Assembly: GCF_009905375.1 (NCBI RefSeq)
Contig: NC_133650.1
Location: forward strand, 143,290,476 to 143,354,475
Direction of reading: 5' to 3'
Length of the DNA: 64,000 nucleotides
DNA from: Apium graveolens
Lineage: Eukaryota; Streptophyta; Magnoliopsida; Apiales; Apiaceae
The stretch's first letter is position 1; the number at the start of each line of letters is the position of its first letter. The notes under the pieces are model-generated. The model had not been told where the DNA came from, did no database searches, and saw only the letters and a list, made by a program, of their open reading frames with translations. Positions 11,512 through 22,189 of the stretch are shown piece after piece. The translations under genes were made by a program, and so were the position numbers.

Positions 11512-12136
11512 TGTTGGAAAATATGGGTATAAGTCCCATATTGGTAAGTCATATTTTTGAGCATTATGACTAAAAGATGTGTGAGATATGATGATATTCT
11601 CTTAATAATGGAAATTATTATTTTCCATTAGAATTTGGCTCAAATATTATGGCATAAATTAATTTGATTTTGTTTCAGATTAATTGAATGGTGTATGTCT
11701 TGATCTGATTCTGTTTCAGATTATTTATGAAATAGAGTAGCTTGCAAGTATTACACCGAATAATTAATGATATTTAATTATGGAAAAGAGTAGCGCACAA
11801 GTCTATCTACACCTATATAAACACCTCTAAGGCGTTAGGGTTAGACACACCAAAACATATTTGCCTCTAAACACAAATCTCTCTCTCGGTGATAGTTTCG
11901 TGCTCGTTCAAACTCGCTGAAGGTGCTCGTTATCCATAACGCCGCCGCTACCTCGTTTTATCCTGGGAGGCTATCGACTCGCACATACGGTGAGAGGCGA
12001 AATAGCTTTAAGGAGACAGTTTCAACTGGACTCGAGGATCTCTCTTCTGTTTATATCTTTTCTTCCTCCGTTTGATCTCGTTTACTCACGCACACACTTG
12101 TTTGATTATTTGTATTAATCGCAGATTGTTTTAACA
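11512..12136 (+). repeat. 3' LTR of element 1
   Basis: 625 bp. Differs from the 5' LTR by one substitution (ATTTATGAAA against ATTTATGGAA), a 1-bp deletion and a 4-bp deletion; the rest reads identical. Confidence 0.93.
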
Positions 12137-12141
12137 CTTCA
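12137..12141 (+). repeat. Target-site duplication CTTCA, right
   Basis: Second copy of the 5-bp duplication flanking element 1. After it the BCD1 intron resumes. Confidence 0.9.
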
Positions 12142-13103
12142 TATAGTATGGATTCTGATGAACTATCTATTTCTAAATTGATTACCAGGAAGAAGGTTAT
12201 TTCATGGACAATTGAATGGAGGTTTCATTCTACAGATGTCGTGTTGCGTAACCACGGGTGGGCATCAATATAACCCCGTACTTGGGACTTTCCTTGCTTT
12301 GGTCTTTTTGTCTGATCTATAATTTCTTTTGTCTAAGTGATAAACCTTTAAAGTGTATATATATATATATGCCTTCATATATTGAACATTTGAGAGACTT
12401 TCATTTGTGATTATATTTGTGTTTTACTGCTTGGATGTGGATGTGTGTCGATTTAAATAATTTCAGTGTTGAATTTTTATCCGACTTTTTAAGACTTGTA
12501 ACAGGTTTCAGTATTACACTTTTCTCTTCTTTCAGAAATATTTTCTTCTTTCAGAAATATTTTTTCTTGCATTTCATCATATTTTATTACTCATTTATTA
12601 TCTTGGCTTACACTACTTAAATTTTGTGCAATTGTTTTTTCTCAGAGTTGATGATAATACAAGCCTCTCTTCAGCTATTATGAATCATCTTAAACCTGGT
12701 CCTTTCAATCATCAGTTGAAGCGATTCTGCGAGGAACCACTGCATTCTCTCAATTTTTTTATCCGAAAATTTCAGGTATTTAATCTTGCTTATCTTTATA
12801 ACGGGTTTGGGTTTTTACTTTATACTAGTATTTTTTTAAACATAATTCAAATGGAAACTATATTACTACAAATTAAATTTGCGATCAGCTTTTTTATGAT
12901 TAGGATGAAGACCTATCTTTAATATTGGGAGCCTTTTAGACATTTTGGATATTGTTACTGGGTCTAGTGATTAGCTTGAAACACTTAATTCATTTTTGAT
13001 CTGAAGTTAATGAAATTATTTGTGTAAATGTGTTCTTAAATATTTTTGTACACTACTGGGCAGCCACAGTAGTATCAATCTTCTCCTTTATTGAGGCTTT
13101 CCG

Positions 13104-13917
13104 TAGGGCTGAGCAAAACCGAACCGAAACCAAAAAATCGAACCGAACCGTATAATTTTGGTTCGGTTTGGTTTGAATTTTTTTCAGAATTTCGGTTAAT
13201 TCGGTTTTTCGGTTTGAACCGAAATAAAAACGGATTGGTTCGGTTTGTCAGAATATTGGTTCGGTTTAACCGAATTAACCGAATTATATATACATACATT
13301 TGAATTATATTTTTTATATAATACAACATCTATTATCTATTATAAGTATAACAATAAAATTGGGGGAACTTTGATCATGAAAATGATAGTGTTTGTGTTA
13401 ACAATTTGCTTATTAATTAGGATATTGCAGTCATTGTATCTGAATTCAAGATCATTGAATCTGAATTCGAGTTAGGTTTGTTTTTTGCATGTTGTGTTCT
13501 ATAGCTACTGTTAGTTCTCTAGGAATCCTTCTTATTAAACTCAAATCCCTTCAAAACTCATGTCCCACGAAGAATTTTTTTTTAAAAAAATATTTGTGTA
13601 CCAATGTTTAAGATAGCAGTGTCAGTGTCACTTGCACACCACGAAGTTCATGATCCTCCTGTTAATTGCATTTTTTTATTATTTATTTTACCATTTTTTA
13701 AATATTATTTTATCACAAACATAAATAATAATTTAAACATCATAATATTGAGTTTTTAAAATTTCGGTTTTTCTAAATCGAACCGAATAAACCGGAAAAA
13801 TTCGGTTCGGTTTTTCGGTCGGTTTTTAAATAATTTCGGTTCGGTTCGGTTTGAAAAAAAATTACTAATTTGGTTTTGGTTATTTCGGTTCGGTTCGGTC
13901 CCGAATGCTCAGCCCTA
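13104..13917 (+). mobile_element. hAT-type MITE in intron 3 of BCD1 copy 1
   Basis: 814 bp with inverted ends TAGGGCTGAGCA and TGCTCAGCCCTA, flanked by a perfect 8-bp duplication GCTTTCCG (13096-13103 and 13918-13925). TAGGG ends and an 8-bp duplication are hAT hallmarks. Both sub-terminal regions are made of GGTTCGGTT / AACCGAACC repeats in inverted order, so much of it can fold on itself. It has no transposase. The overlapping small ORFs on both strands here are products of the simple repeat. Copy 3 of BCD1 lacks the element. Confidence 0.92.
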
Positions 13918-14796
13918 GCTTTCCGTGTTCATTGACTATTCTTGCATATGTTGTCATCAAATTCTCTACTTACTTTATGCATGTATTTCTCTGGGATGGC
14001 CATTTCGAATTTAGCAGGTCACCCAGCCTTCGGAATTTATAGGATCTGATCATAGTATGATACTCATACTCAATTCACACATTTCTGTGTAAATTTATTG
14101 TACCTGTTTTGTATTGTTCTTTAAATGCAGCATTCGAAGTCACCATTCGTCCAGCTAGATATAGAGGCACCAATATGTGAGCAGTTGGCCAATTTAGGTA
14201 TCATTGAGTACCCTGTAATTTATGTATTCCTACCTTCGCACCATTATGATTTTGAATTTACCAAATTTGAAATTCTTCATAAGCTTGACCATAAGGAGTT
14301 CATAAAGAATCGAGAACCGAGTCCAAAAGGAGTTCTCTTCAGGGAGGAGGTAATTAAGGAGGAAAATTCCTCGGATCCTTAAGTTCTTAATGTCAATGAA
14401 TATGTGAAGAAAGATGGAACTGACCCAGAGTCTGTACAACTGACAAGAACTGAGGAAAAACCCGCAGACACGCTAGACAGCTCTTCATGTGCAACAGCAA
14501 GTGAACAAGAAGGGACAAAGAATGATATATTCTTTGACAAAGCTTTAGATGAGCAGTTGGATTTTAGTGTCAATTCTACTGTGGCAGAAATAATTGAAAA
14601 GCTAGACCCTGAACTTGTGCAAGGGTTATTAGGTTCAATTTCGAGTCTGATATCAGAATCAAGTTTTGAAGATCTTTTTAATCGTGATGGGGTGTTCATG
14701 GAGGAACTGGGACTAGTGGAAACAAATGATCCGCCAGGTTCAAGCAAAGTTTTGCCAGTAGAGGAGGAGCTAGAGGAAGGAGAGATACCTCAATAG

Positions 14797-15230
14797 TGGA
14801 TAATTTATATTCACATTTGCAGAGGTACAGAACTGCAGAAGTGAGTCGTCTTCAATGCATATCTGCAGCATTGATTTTTCTCAAGATAATGAAGCAAGGA
14901 TGACAACACCACTGATGTGTTCTTTGTTGTTTCTACAATGGTGTTACTTGATTGCGGAAGTTGGATGTTCATAATGTTTAAAGGCCTGCAAATTGCAATG
15001 ACATGTACTCCTGGTCCCTTGTAGTTAAACTTATGATCTTCATATATCAGCGAATATTTAACGCAACAATCTTGCAATTACTACACGTCTTTCAATTGCT
15101 GTACCATTTTTGTTGAAAATAGAACCAGAAACCCAATTTAAGTCGGATCATTCAACTGTTTTCTGTAGTCATCAGTTGTTTGTCAGGGGTGTATTGTGTT
15201 TTGTATTATTTAAGAGCTATTATTCGTTTT
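14797..15230 (+). other. 3' flank (probable 3' UTR) of BCD1 copy 1
   Basis: It matches 21295-21730 after copy 3, including the stretch around GTAGTTAAACTTATGATC and the CGAATATTTA motif, then the two sequences diverge after TATTGTGTTTTGTA. The shared flank shows that the duplication included sequence beyond the coding region. Confidence 0.6.
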
Positions 15231-15830
15231 TCTGTGCTACGCTGCGGGGCGATATGTTAGGATGGTAAGTGTTGTAACTTTTTAAACATACATAAATAGC
15301 CGGGAAGTAGTAGCAGTTGAGATTATTGCAGTTAAGGTTGCATTTGTGAAATAAGAGTAATATGATGCATAGATGGCGGTTATGTAGGAACAGTTAAGAT
15401 ATTTATGCCCTAGATATTCTATTTGTTTTGGTAAATGTTTAGTTGCATGAAGAAATTTAATATTCAGGAGATGTATCTAGCCTAGTTGTAGGTCAATGAG
15501 TTGGTATTTTGGCGAATGTAATTATTTTTATCAAACAATGAGTTCGTAGTTGTGACGCTGTGATGGAAGTTAGTATATTTTGTAAAAACACAATTAATCT
15601 CATATTTTTTGTGATCTTGGTACACACAGAAAGGTTGGACAAATACTTGAGCGCTTGGGTATTCAATGTTGCTGTTTGTGTAATTTTAGAGAGTTATTTT
15701 GTTTGTACTATTATTATTTATAGATTTTATTATAAAAGGGTTTTTTCGTAGTAGCCAATTAGCAAAGAAATTTAGATAGATTGGAATAGATTCATTTTTG
15801 CGGAGAATAGAGTGGGTATTGTGTTGTGGG
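15231..15830 (+). other. Intergenic spacer, no gene seen
   Basis: AT-rich. The part around 15276-15395 is repeated at about 16743-16860 (shared motifs ACATAAATAGCC and AGAGTAATATGATGCA). No coding signal that I can support. Confidence 0.5.
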
Positions 15831-16111
15831 TTTAGTCATCAGAAATTGCTGCTGATTGTGAAGACTTTTGTTTTGCTTTTCAAGTTTTTGAAAATCTATG
15901 CTAAAGTGCCTACTAAACCCCACCATTGTTTACTACAATTTAAGCATACACTGAATATTGAATCTGCTTGAAGTCTTGAATTGATGCTTAATGCAGCGTT
16001 GCATCTCACGATATCCCCTTTTTGTTTAGGTGGCAACACCATTTGATTTTTGCAATGCACATTTTGTACGGGCCTATAGCTATCATCGTATAATATTTTA
16101 CTCCTATTCAG

Positions 16112-16307
16112 ATTACAATTTGCTTGAGGATGTTAAAAGAGTTGCTGAATCTGCTCAAAGAAAGAGAGCTAATCTCTGTGGAGATTCTGAAAAGCTTCCT
16201 TTTCCTCTCAAAAGTCTTTATTGAGCAGCGGCAAGTGGGAGGACTAAACTCGTATTTCTTGCAACCGGAATGTCAAAAAGACAAATAAATCAAACTTTTA
16301 ACAACAG
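16112..16307 (+). pseudogene. BCD1 copy 2: single exon remnant
   Basis: A 196-bp copy of the exon encoding YNLLEDVKRVAESAQRKRAN, still with acceptor CAG and donor GTAAG. It has an in-frame TGA at the position of the conserved Gly after KSLY and lacks three bases near its end. Its flanks from about 15832 (CTACTAAACCCCACCATTG) to about 17310 match those of copy 3. The copy stops near CTATGGATTCTGAT at about 17310, just before where the next exon should lie. Confidence 0.85.
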
Positions 16308-17699
16308 GTAAGAAGTTCTACAAATTGGTATCTATAATTAGTATTGTGTATCTTCTTGGATTTCAATCATTAGGATGTTAAATCTCTTGTATCTTCTCCT
16401 TGATCCTTCTTCGTATAGTTGTCATTTTAGCATTTACATAAATATATGCGTGTATGAAAAAAAAAATATTATTCAAGCTGTGAATAGTGCAATCCGCAAA
16501 CTAGTTCCATAAATAAGTATAGAATATCTGCTTCCTTACTAATAATTTATATAGCCTTAAATTACAAAATTCATGAAGAGGTAGGAGAGATGATCAGATG
16601 ATATCTTATCCTAATTTTAAACAAGTATGTAGAAAATGAATGGATAAGTATAAGGGAATGGCTTGTGGGCATGGTTCACTTCAGGGATTTTGTCTTTGAG
16701 GAATATGAGGTAACAAGTTTGGGTGTTTTTTTTGTAGTTTTTTAAATAAACATAAATAGCCAGGTTACATGAATTAGTAGTAGTTGAGATTATTTAATTG
16801 CAGTTAGGATTGTATTTGTGAAGAGTAATATGATGCATGGGTGGTGGTTATGGTGCTTACCTCCATGTAAGTAAAGTAATGGGATAGTGTTTTCAATATT
16901 GGGCGGAAGGGGATTGTAAGAAGATATGCTAATCACCACATGAAAATGAAATTTGCAATGATAATAGGTGAAACACTCGGTTAACAAGGCTTGTTTATTT
17001 CTTTCAACTCACAGGACTTTAAATATATCGCTTCTATGTACTGCTAGATATTTGTCATAAGTTGCAAACTACATAGACATCAAGTGGTCGCTGCTGTCTT
17101 TTATGATATTAGTATAAATTATCTAGGGCACACACTTCTACACAATTAATTTATTGCATCGCTTTTTCTAGAAACTACTCGAAATTTGTACAGCATGCCA
17201 TTTATAATTATGCAGCATATTCTTTTCTTTCCCTGCATCATCAATTTCAGTACATTTCTCTTTTGGAAATGTTTGAGGTTCGCCGCCATTTGGCCCTATG
17301 GATTCTGATTTTACAGTATTGCAGGGGTAGATACTATATAAGAAACAATAACCAAGAAACTATAAAAATTAAAACGTGGTCGGTGAGTTTATATTTAATA
17401 TAGTTAGAATGTTAGGCATCTGATATAACTGGGTTGCCATCATAAGGGATTGCTAATTGAAGACTTCTGTTTTGCTAATTGAAGTACCTACTAAACCCCA
17501 CCATTGTATACTAAGTCTACAATTTAAACATTTACTTAATATTGAATCTACTTGAAGTCTTGAATTGATGCTTAATGTCATGTTGCATCTCAAGATATTC
17601 CCTTTTTGTCGAGTAGGTTCCAACACCATTTGATTTTTGCAATATAATTTTTTTTATGGGGCTGTACCTATTATCGTAAAATCTTTTACTCCTATTCAG
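16308..17699 (+). other. Non-coding remains between BCD1 copies 2 and 3
   Basis: Intron-derived sequence of copy 2 followed by the upstream intron flank of copy 3 from about 17437. No intact gene seen. The part 16660-16730 resembles 19066-19110 (shared GTGGGCATGGTT and TTGTCTTTGAGGA). Confidence 0.5.
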
Positions 17700-20600
17700 A
17701 TTACAATTTTCTTGAAGATGTTAAAAGAGTTGCTGAATCTGCTCAAAGAAAGAGAGCTAAACTTTGTGGAAGATTCTGAAAAGCTTCCTTTTCGGCTCAA
17801 AAGTCTTCGTGGAGCAGCAGCAAGTCGGATGACTAAAATCCAATTTCTTGCAACCTGAATGTCAATAAGATAAAAAAATCAAACTTTTTACGAAAACAGG
17901 TAAGAAGTTCTACAAATTGGTATTTATAATTAGTATTATGTTTCTTCTTGGGTTTCAATCATCAGGATGTTAAATCTCTTGTATCTTCTCCTTGATCCTT
18001 CTTCATATAGTTGTCATTTTAGCATTTACATATATATGCATGTATGTAAAATAATAATAATACTTATTATTCAAGCTGTCATTTGTGCAATCCACAAACT
18101 AGTTTCATAAATAAGTATATCGAATCGTAAATATATCTTCTTTCTACTGATTAGTTATATAGCCTTAAATTACAAGATTCAAGAAGCGGTAGGAGAGATA
18201 ATCAGATGATCTCTTATCCTAACTTAAAACAAGTGTGTAGAAAAGGAATGGATTTTAATTCAATGCATGGCATCGCTTCAGAATGCTATTCGAATGGTAT
18301 AATCTTTGGTGAACTAACAGATTTACTAACTATGGATGACTCTGGGAAAAATAGTAGTTAGACAGAACTCAGTCGAATCAGACCGTAAAGAAAGTAAGGA
18401 ATAAAATGGAATTTTTAAGCATATGAGAGAGGCGGGGAACATTGGCTTCCATGACATTTCAAGATTACTTACTCTTATAGCCATCTGAATTATGCTCCCT
18501 GTCCGCTAAGACTGGCTGATTTTCACTTTTATATCCCGAAATAAATAACTCCCTCTCAGTAATTAGAATCATATTCTATCAGTTTATCTATTAGAATCCA
18601 TGGGAGACAACGCGATCAATTTAAACTCCATCCCAGTTTTTAGATGCTTTATGAACTCATATATGAAACCTGATTCAGTGCTTTATTTTTCAGCTGTCAT
18701 AAATCTTAATAAGTAATAAGCTCACCCATAACCTTAACTACGAAAGGAGGCCTTAGTTTGATCATACTATATAATTAACATTCTTGCTCACTCGTACGAG
18801 TTCATAGACAGACTGAAAAACAGAAAACTTAAATATAATTGGGGGATGGGAGGACTTAAACCAAGACCCTCCCTCTTTAAGTTAGATCAAATTATATTCA
18901 ACAAATCATAATGTACACTGCACTTCTTTAGTTTCCCAAAACATCCATGGTCCGTAGCACAAGCTTAGCAGAATGGGAGGACCTCTTAGGTCGAGAACTA
19001 TCCTCTCCCCAGTTCACACTCTGGTATTTAGTCACTTGTAATAATCCTGTAGTAACTTAAAGGCACTTGTGGGCATGGTTAACTTCAGGGATCTTGTCTT
19101 TGAGGATAAAGTAACAGGTTTTATCCAGACTAAGTGATAAGGCACTGTCTTCTGTCGAGTGAAATATTTACATGTTGCATTCCAAACCTATATCAAAGGA
19201 GACGTACATTGTCCAGGGCCTAAAGAATTACAAGGAAACTTAAAACCAACACAATCTAATCTAATTTGCTTATTTATATGGGAATACCCCTTATTTATTT
19301 TCGATAAATATGGCTAGTCCTCCGGCATTTATTATTCTTGTTGCATAATTGGATTGCATTAGGGTGGGGAGGGGGGGACAAATAATGTTGTATTTATGCA
19401 GATCAACGTCTTGTGTACTTTTAAGCATCTCAGCTGTTTCCTGTTCTCTTTACCACACCCCTCATGTTTGAAGATAACAGATACTATGGATTCTGATGTA
19501 CTATTTATTTGTAAATTGATACCAGGGAGAAGGTTATTTCATGGAAAATTGAATGGAGGATTCATTCTACAGATGTTGTGTTGTGTAACCACGGGTGGGC
19601 ATCAATATAACCCTGTACTTGGAATTTTCCTTGCTTTCGTGTTTGTATCTGATCTATAATTTCTTTTTCCAAGTGATCTAATTCTAAAGCATATATCATT
19701 TGAGAGACTTTCATTTGTGATTAACTACATTTGTGTTGTACTGTTTGGACGTGGATATGTGTCCATTTAAATATTTTCAGTGCTAAATTTTTATCTGACT
19801 TTTTGATACTTGTAGCAGGGTTCATTATTACACTTTTCTCTACTTTCAGATAATTTTTCTCTTGCATTCCATTGTATTTTATTACTCATTTGATTATCTT
19901 GGCTTTCCACTTTTTAGATTTTGTGCAATTGCTTTTTTATCAGAGTGAATGATAATACAAGCCTCTCTTCAGCTATTATAAATCATCTTGAACCTGGTCC
20001 TCTTAATCATCGGTTCAAGCGATTCTGTGAGGAACCACTGCAGTCACTCAAATTTTTCATAACGGGTTTGGGTTTATACTTTATACTAGTATTTTTTTTA
20101 ACTTAATTCAAATGGAAACTACAGTACTACAAATAAATTTTGTGATCAGCAATAGTATATTTTCTATGATTACTTGATTAGTATGAGGACTTATCTTTAA
20201 TAAGTAGTGGCTGTCATGTGTTTTTCTCCAGGAATTATCCTATTGGGGTTCTTTTTGACATTTTGGACATAGCTATTGTGTCTAGTAGTTAGCTTGGAAC
20301 ACTTACGTCATTTTTGATCAAAAGTTAATGAGATTATTTGTGTAAATGTGTTTTTAAATTTTTTTTATACTTGTAAGAGAAGTTAAAGAGATTATGACTC
20401 AACTGTGCAACCACAGTAGTGTTAATAATCTCCTTTATTGAAGAAGGGGCTTTATGTGTTCATTGATTTTTCTTGCATATGCTGTCGTCAAAATCTCTAC
20501 TTTATGCCTGTATTTCTCCGTTATGGCCATTTTGATTTTAGCTGGTCTCCTAGCCTTTGGAATTTCTAGGATCTGATCACAGTATGATACTGATACTCAT

Positions 20601-21294
20601 TTCACACATTTCAGAGTAAATTTATTTGATCTGTATTGTATTGTTCCTTAAATGCCGGGTGTGAAGTCACCTTTCATCGAGCTAGATAGAGGCACCAATA
20701 TTTGAGCAGCTGGCCAATTTAAGTATCATTGAGTACCCTGTTATTCATGTACTGATAGCTTTGCACCATTATGATCATGAAGTCACCAAAGTTGAAATTC
20801 ATCATAAGCTCGACCATAAGGAGTTCATAAAGAATCAAGAACTGAATCTAAAAGGAGTTCTCTTCAGGGAGGAGGTAACTGAGGAGGAAAATTCTTTGGA
20901 TCTTAAATTTCTTGATGTCATGAAATATGCGAAGAAAGATGGAACTGACCCAGAGTCCGTACAACTGACAAGAACCGAGGAAAAACAAGCAGACACGCTA
21001 GACAGCTCTTCATGTCATGTGCAACAACAAGTGAACAAGAAGGGACAAAGAATGAAATGTTCTTTGATGAAGTTTTAGATGAGCAGTTGGATTTTAGTGT
21101 CAATTCTACTGTGGCAGAATAATTGAAAAGCTGGACCCTGAACTTGTGCAAGGGTTTTTAGTTTCATGTTTGGATCTGATATCAGAATCAAGTTCATGGA
21201 GGAACTGGGACTAGTGGAAACAAATGATCTGCCCGGTTCAAGCAAAGTTTTGCCAGTAGAGGAGGAGCTAGAGGGAGGAGAGATACCTCAATAG
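17700..21294 (+). pseudogene. BCD1 copy 3: four-exon pseudogene
   Basis: Exon remnants at 17700-17899, 19526-19594, 19944 to about 20065 and 20658-21294. Lesions: an extra A in TTTGTGGAAGATTC that shifts the frame; further stops late in exon 1; loss of about 36 bp covering the end of the third exon and its splice donor; mutation of the last acceptor from GCAG to GCCG; a 2-bp deletion and a stop early in the last exon; and a 5-bp insertion (CATGTCATGTGC) further on. Where copy 1 has TAA, this copy has AAA. It lacks the element 1 and MITE insertions of copy 1, so it preserves the pre-insertion state at those sites. No HIT zinc-finger exon was found. Confidence 0.85.
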
Positions 21295-21730
21295 TGGATA
21301 TTTTACGTCCACATTTGCAGAGGTGCAGAACTGGCATGAACTGCAGTACTGATTCGTGTCCAGTGCATATCCGCAGCAATGATTTTTCTGTATTCTATTA
21401 GCTGCTCATTATTACGATCCAAATTCCTCAAGATAATGAAGCAAGGATGACAAAACCACCGATGTGTTCTTTGGTGTTTCTACAATGGTGTTACTTGATT
21501 CTTGAAGTTGCATGTTCAAAATGTTTAAAGGCCTGCAATGACATGTACTTCTGGTCCCTTGTAGTTAAACTTAGGATCTTCATATATCAGCGAATATTTA
21601 GCGCAACAATCTTGCAATTGTTGTACCATTATCGTTGAAAATAGAACCAAAAATCCAATTTAAGTCAGATCATTCAATTGTAGACATCAGTCGTTTGTGT
21701 CAGGGGAGTATTGTGTTTTGTACTATTATT

Positions 21731-22189
21731 TAAGAGTTGAAGATATGGAAGCCTTATTATTAATGTTTATATTAGTCTTAATCTACTCTTAATCAATGTT
21801 AGACAGAGAAATCATATAATGTTAATTATGTCATAGAAAAAAAGTAAATTGTTTCATTATTTTAAATGTTAATGAACACAGAATTGTATTGAGATCATTT
21901 CGAAATATATCTATCAAAGTGCTAAAAATGATATCTATTTTGTTTAAATTTGAAAGTTTCCCAAGTCCCTGCTAGTAACACTACTTGGTAACGCTGAGAT
22001 GGATACTATTTATGACAAGAGCCTTCACATGTAAAAAAATAATTATGAAAATAAATAAAAGAGACTTGCATATGTATAATTGCCATCCAAATAAGAAGAT
22101 ATTTGAAGAACAGTAAGGGACATTTCTCATCACACATTGTGGTCACAAGGCAGCTGAGAAACAAACTAGAAATCTGTTTATCATCATCC
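21731..22189 (+). other. Upstream region of RBCX
   Basis: AT-rich sequence between the end of BCD1 copy 3 homology and the RBCX start codon. AAATAAATAAAAG at about 22047 is a weak TATA-like candidate. No ORF of note. Confidence 0.35.

Larger units (their letters stand above)
5927..12136 (+). mobile_element. Element 1: complete, young Ty1-copia retrotransposon
   Basis: It has two near-identical LTRs (5927-6556 and 11512-12136), one uninterrupted gag-pol ORF, a polypurine tract before the 3' LTR and a perfect 5-bp target duplication CTTCA. Aligning the LTRs by eye gives one substitution, a 1-bp indel and a 4-bp indel, so insertion was very recent. No iMet-type primer site (TGGTATCAGAGC) follows the 5' LTR; the bases there are ATCTTAAAGC, so another primer or a tRNA fragment may be used. 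It lies in intron 1 of BCD1 copy 1 in the same orientation as that gene. Copies 2 and 3 retain the empty target region. Lineage within copia is not assigned. Confidence 0.93.
5623..14796 (+). pseudogene. BCD1: BCD1-like (box C/D snoRNA protein 1) gene, copy 1, 5'-truncated and split by transposons
   Basis: Four exons follow each other with GT-AG borders and matching phases: 5623-5821, 12189-12257, 12646-12775 and 14131-14796. Recognisable segments are DYNFLEDVKRVAESAQRKRA, then ISWTIEWRFHSTDVV, then HLKPGPFNHQLKRF and FFIRK, then IIEYPVIYVFLPSHHYDFE. These are the conserved core of plant BCD1, a nucleolar assembly factor for box C/D snoRNPs. The N-terminal HIT zinc-finger exon is absent from the window. 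Exon 4 has a TAA at 14380-14382 where copy 3 has AAA. The frame then stays open to a TAG at 14794 with an acidic tail ending EEGEIPQ. Intron 1 holds an intact copia element and intron 3 a MITE. This copy is far less damaged than copies 2 and 3, so it may have been a gene until recently. A start exon beyond the left edge cannot be excluded. Confidence 0.75.

Noticed and set aside
13075..13329. Opposing ORFs with NRT/NRI and GFGSV repeats
   Set aside because: Translation of the GGTTCGGTT repeats of the hAT-type MITE in both directions.
14404..14796. Independent 130-aa acidic protein
   Set aside because: It is the downstream half of the last BCD1 exon after the TAA at 14380, as the alignment with copy 3 shows.
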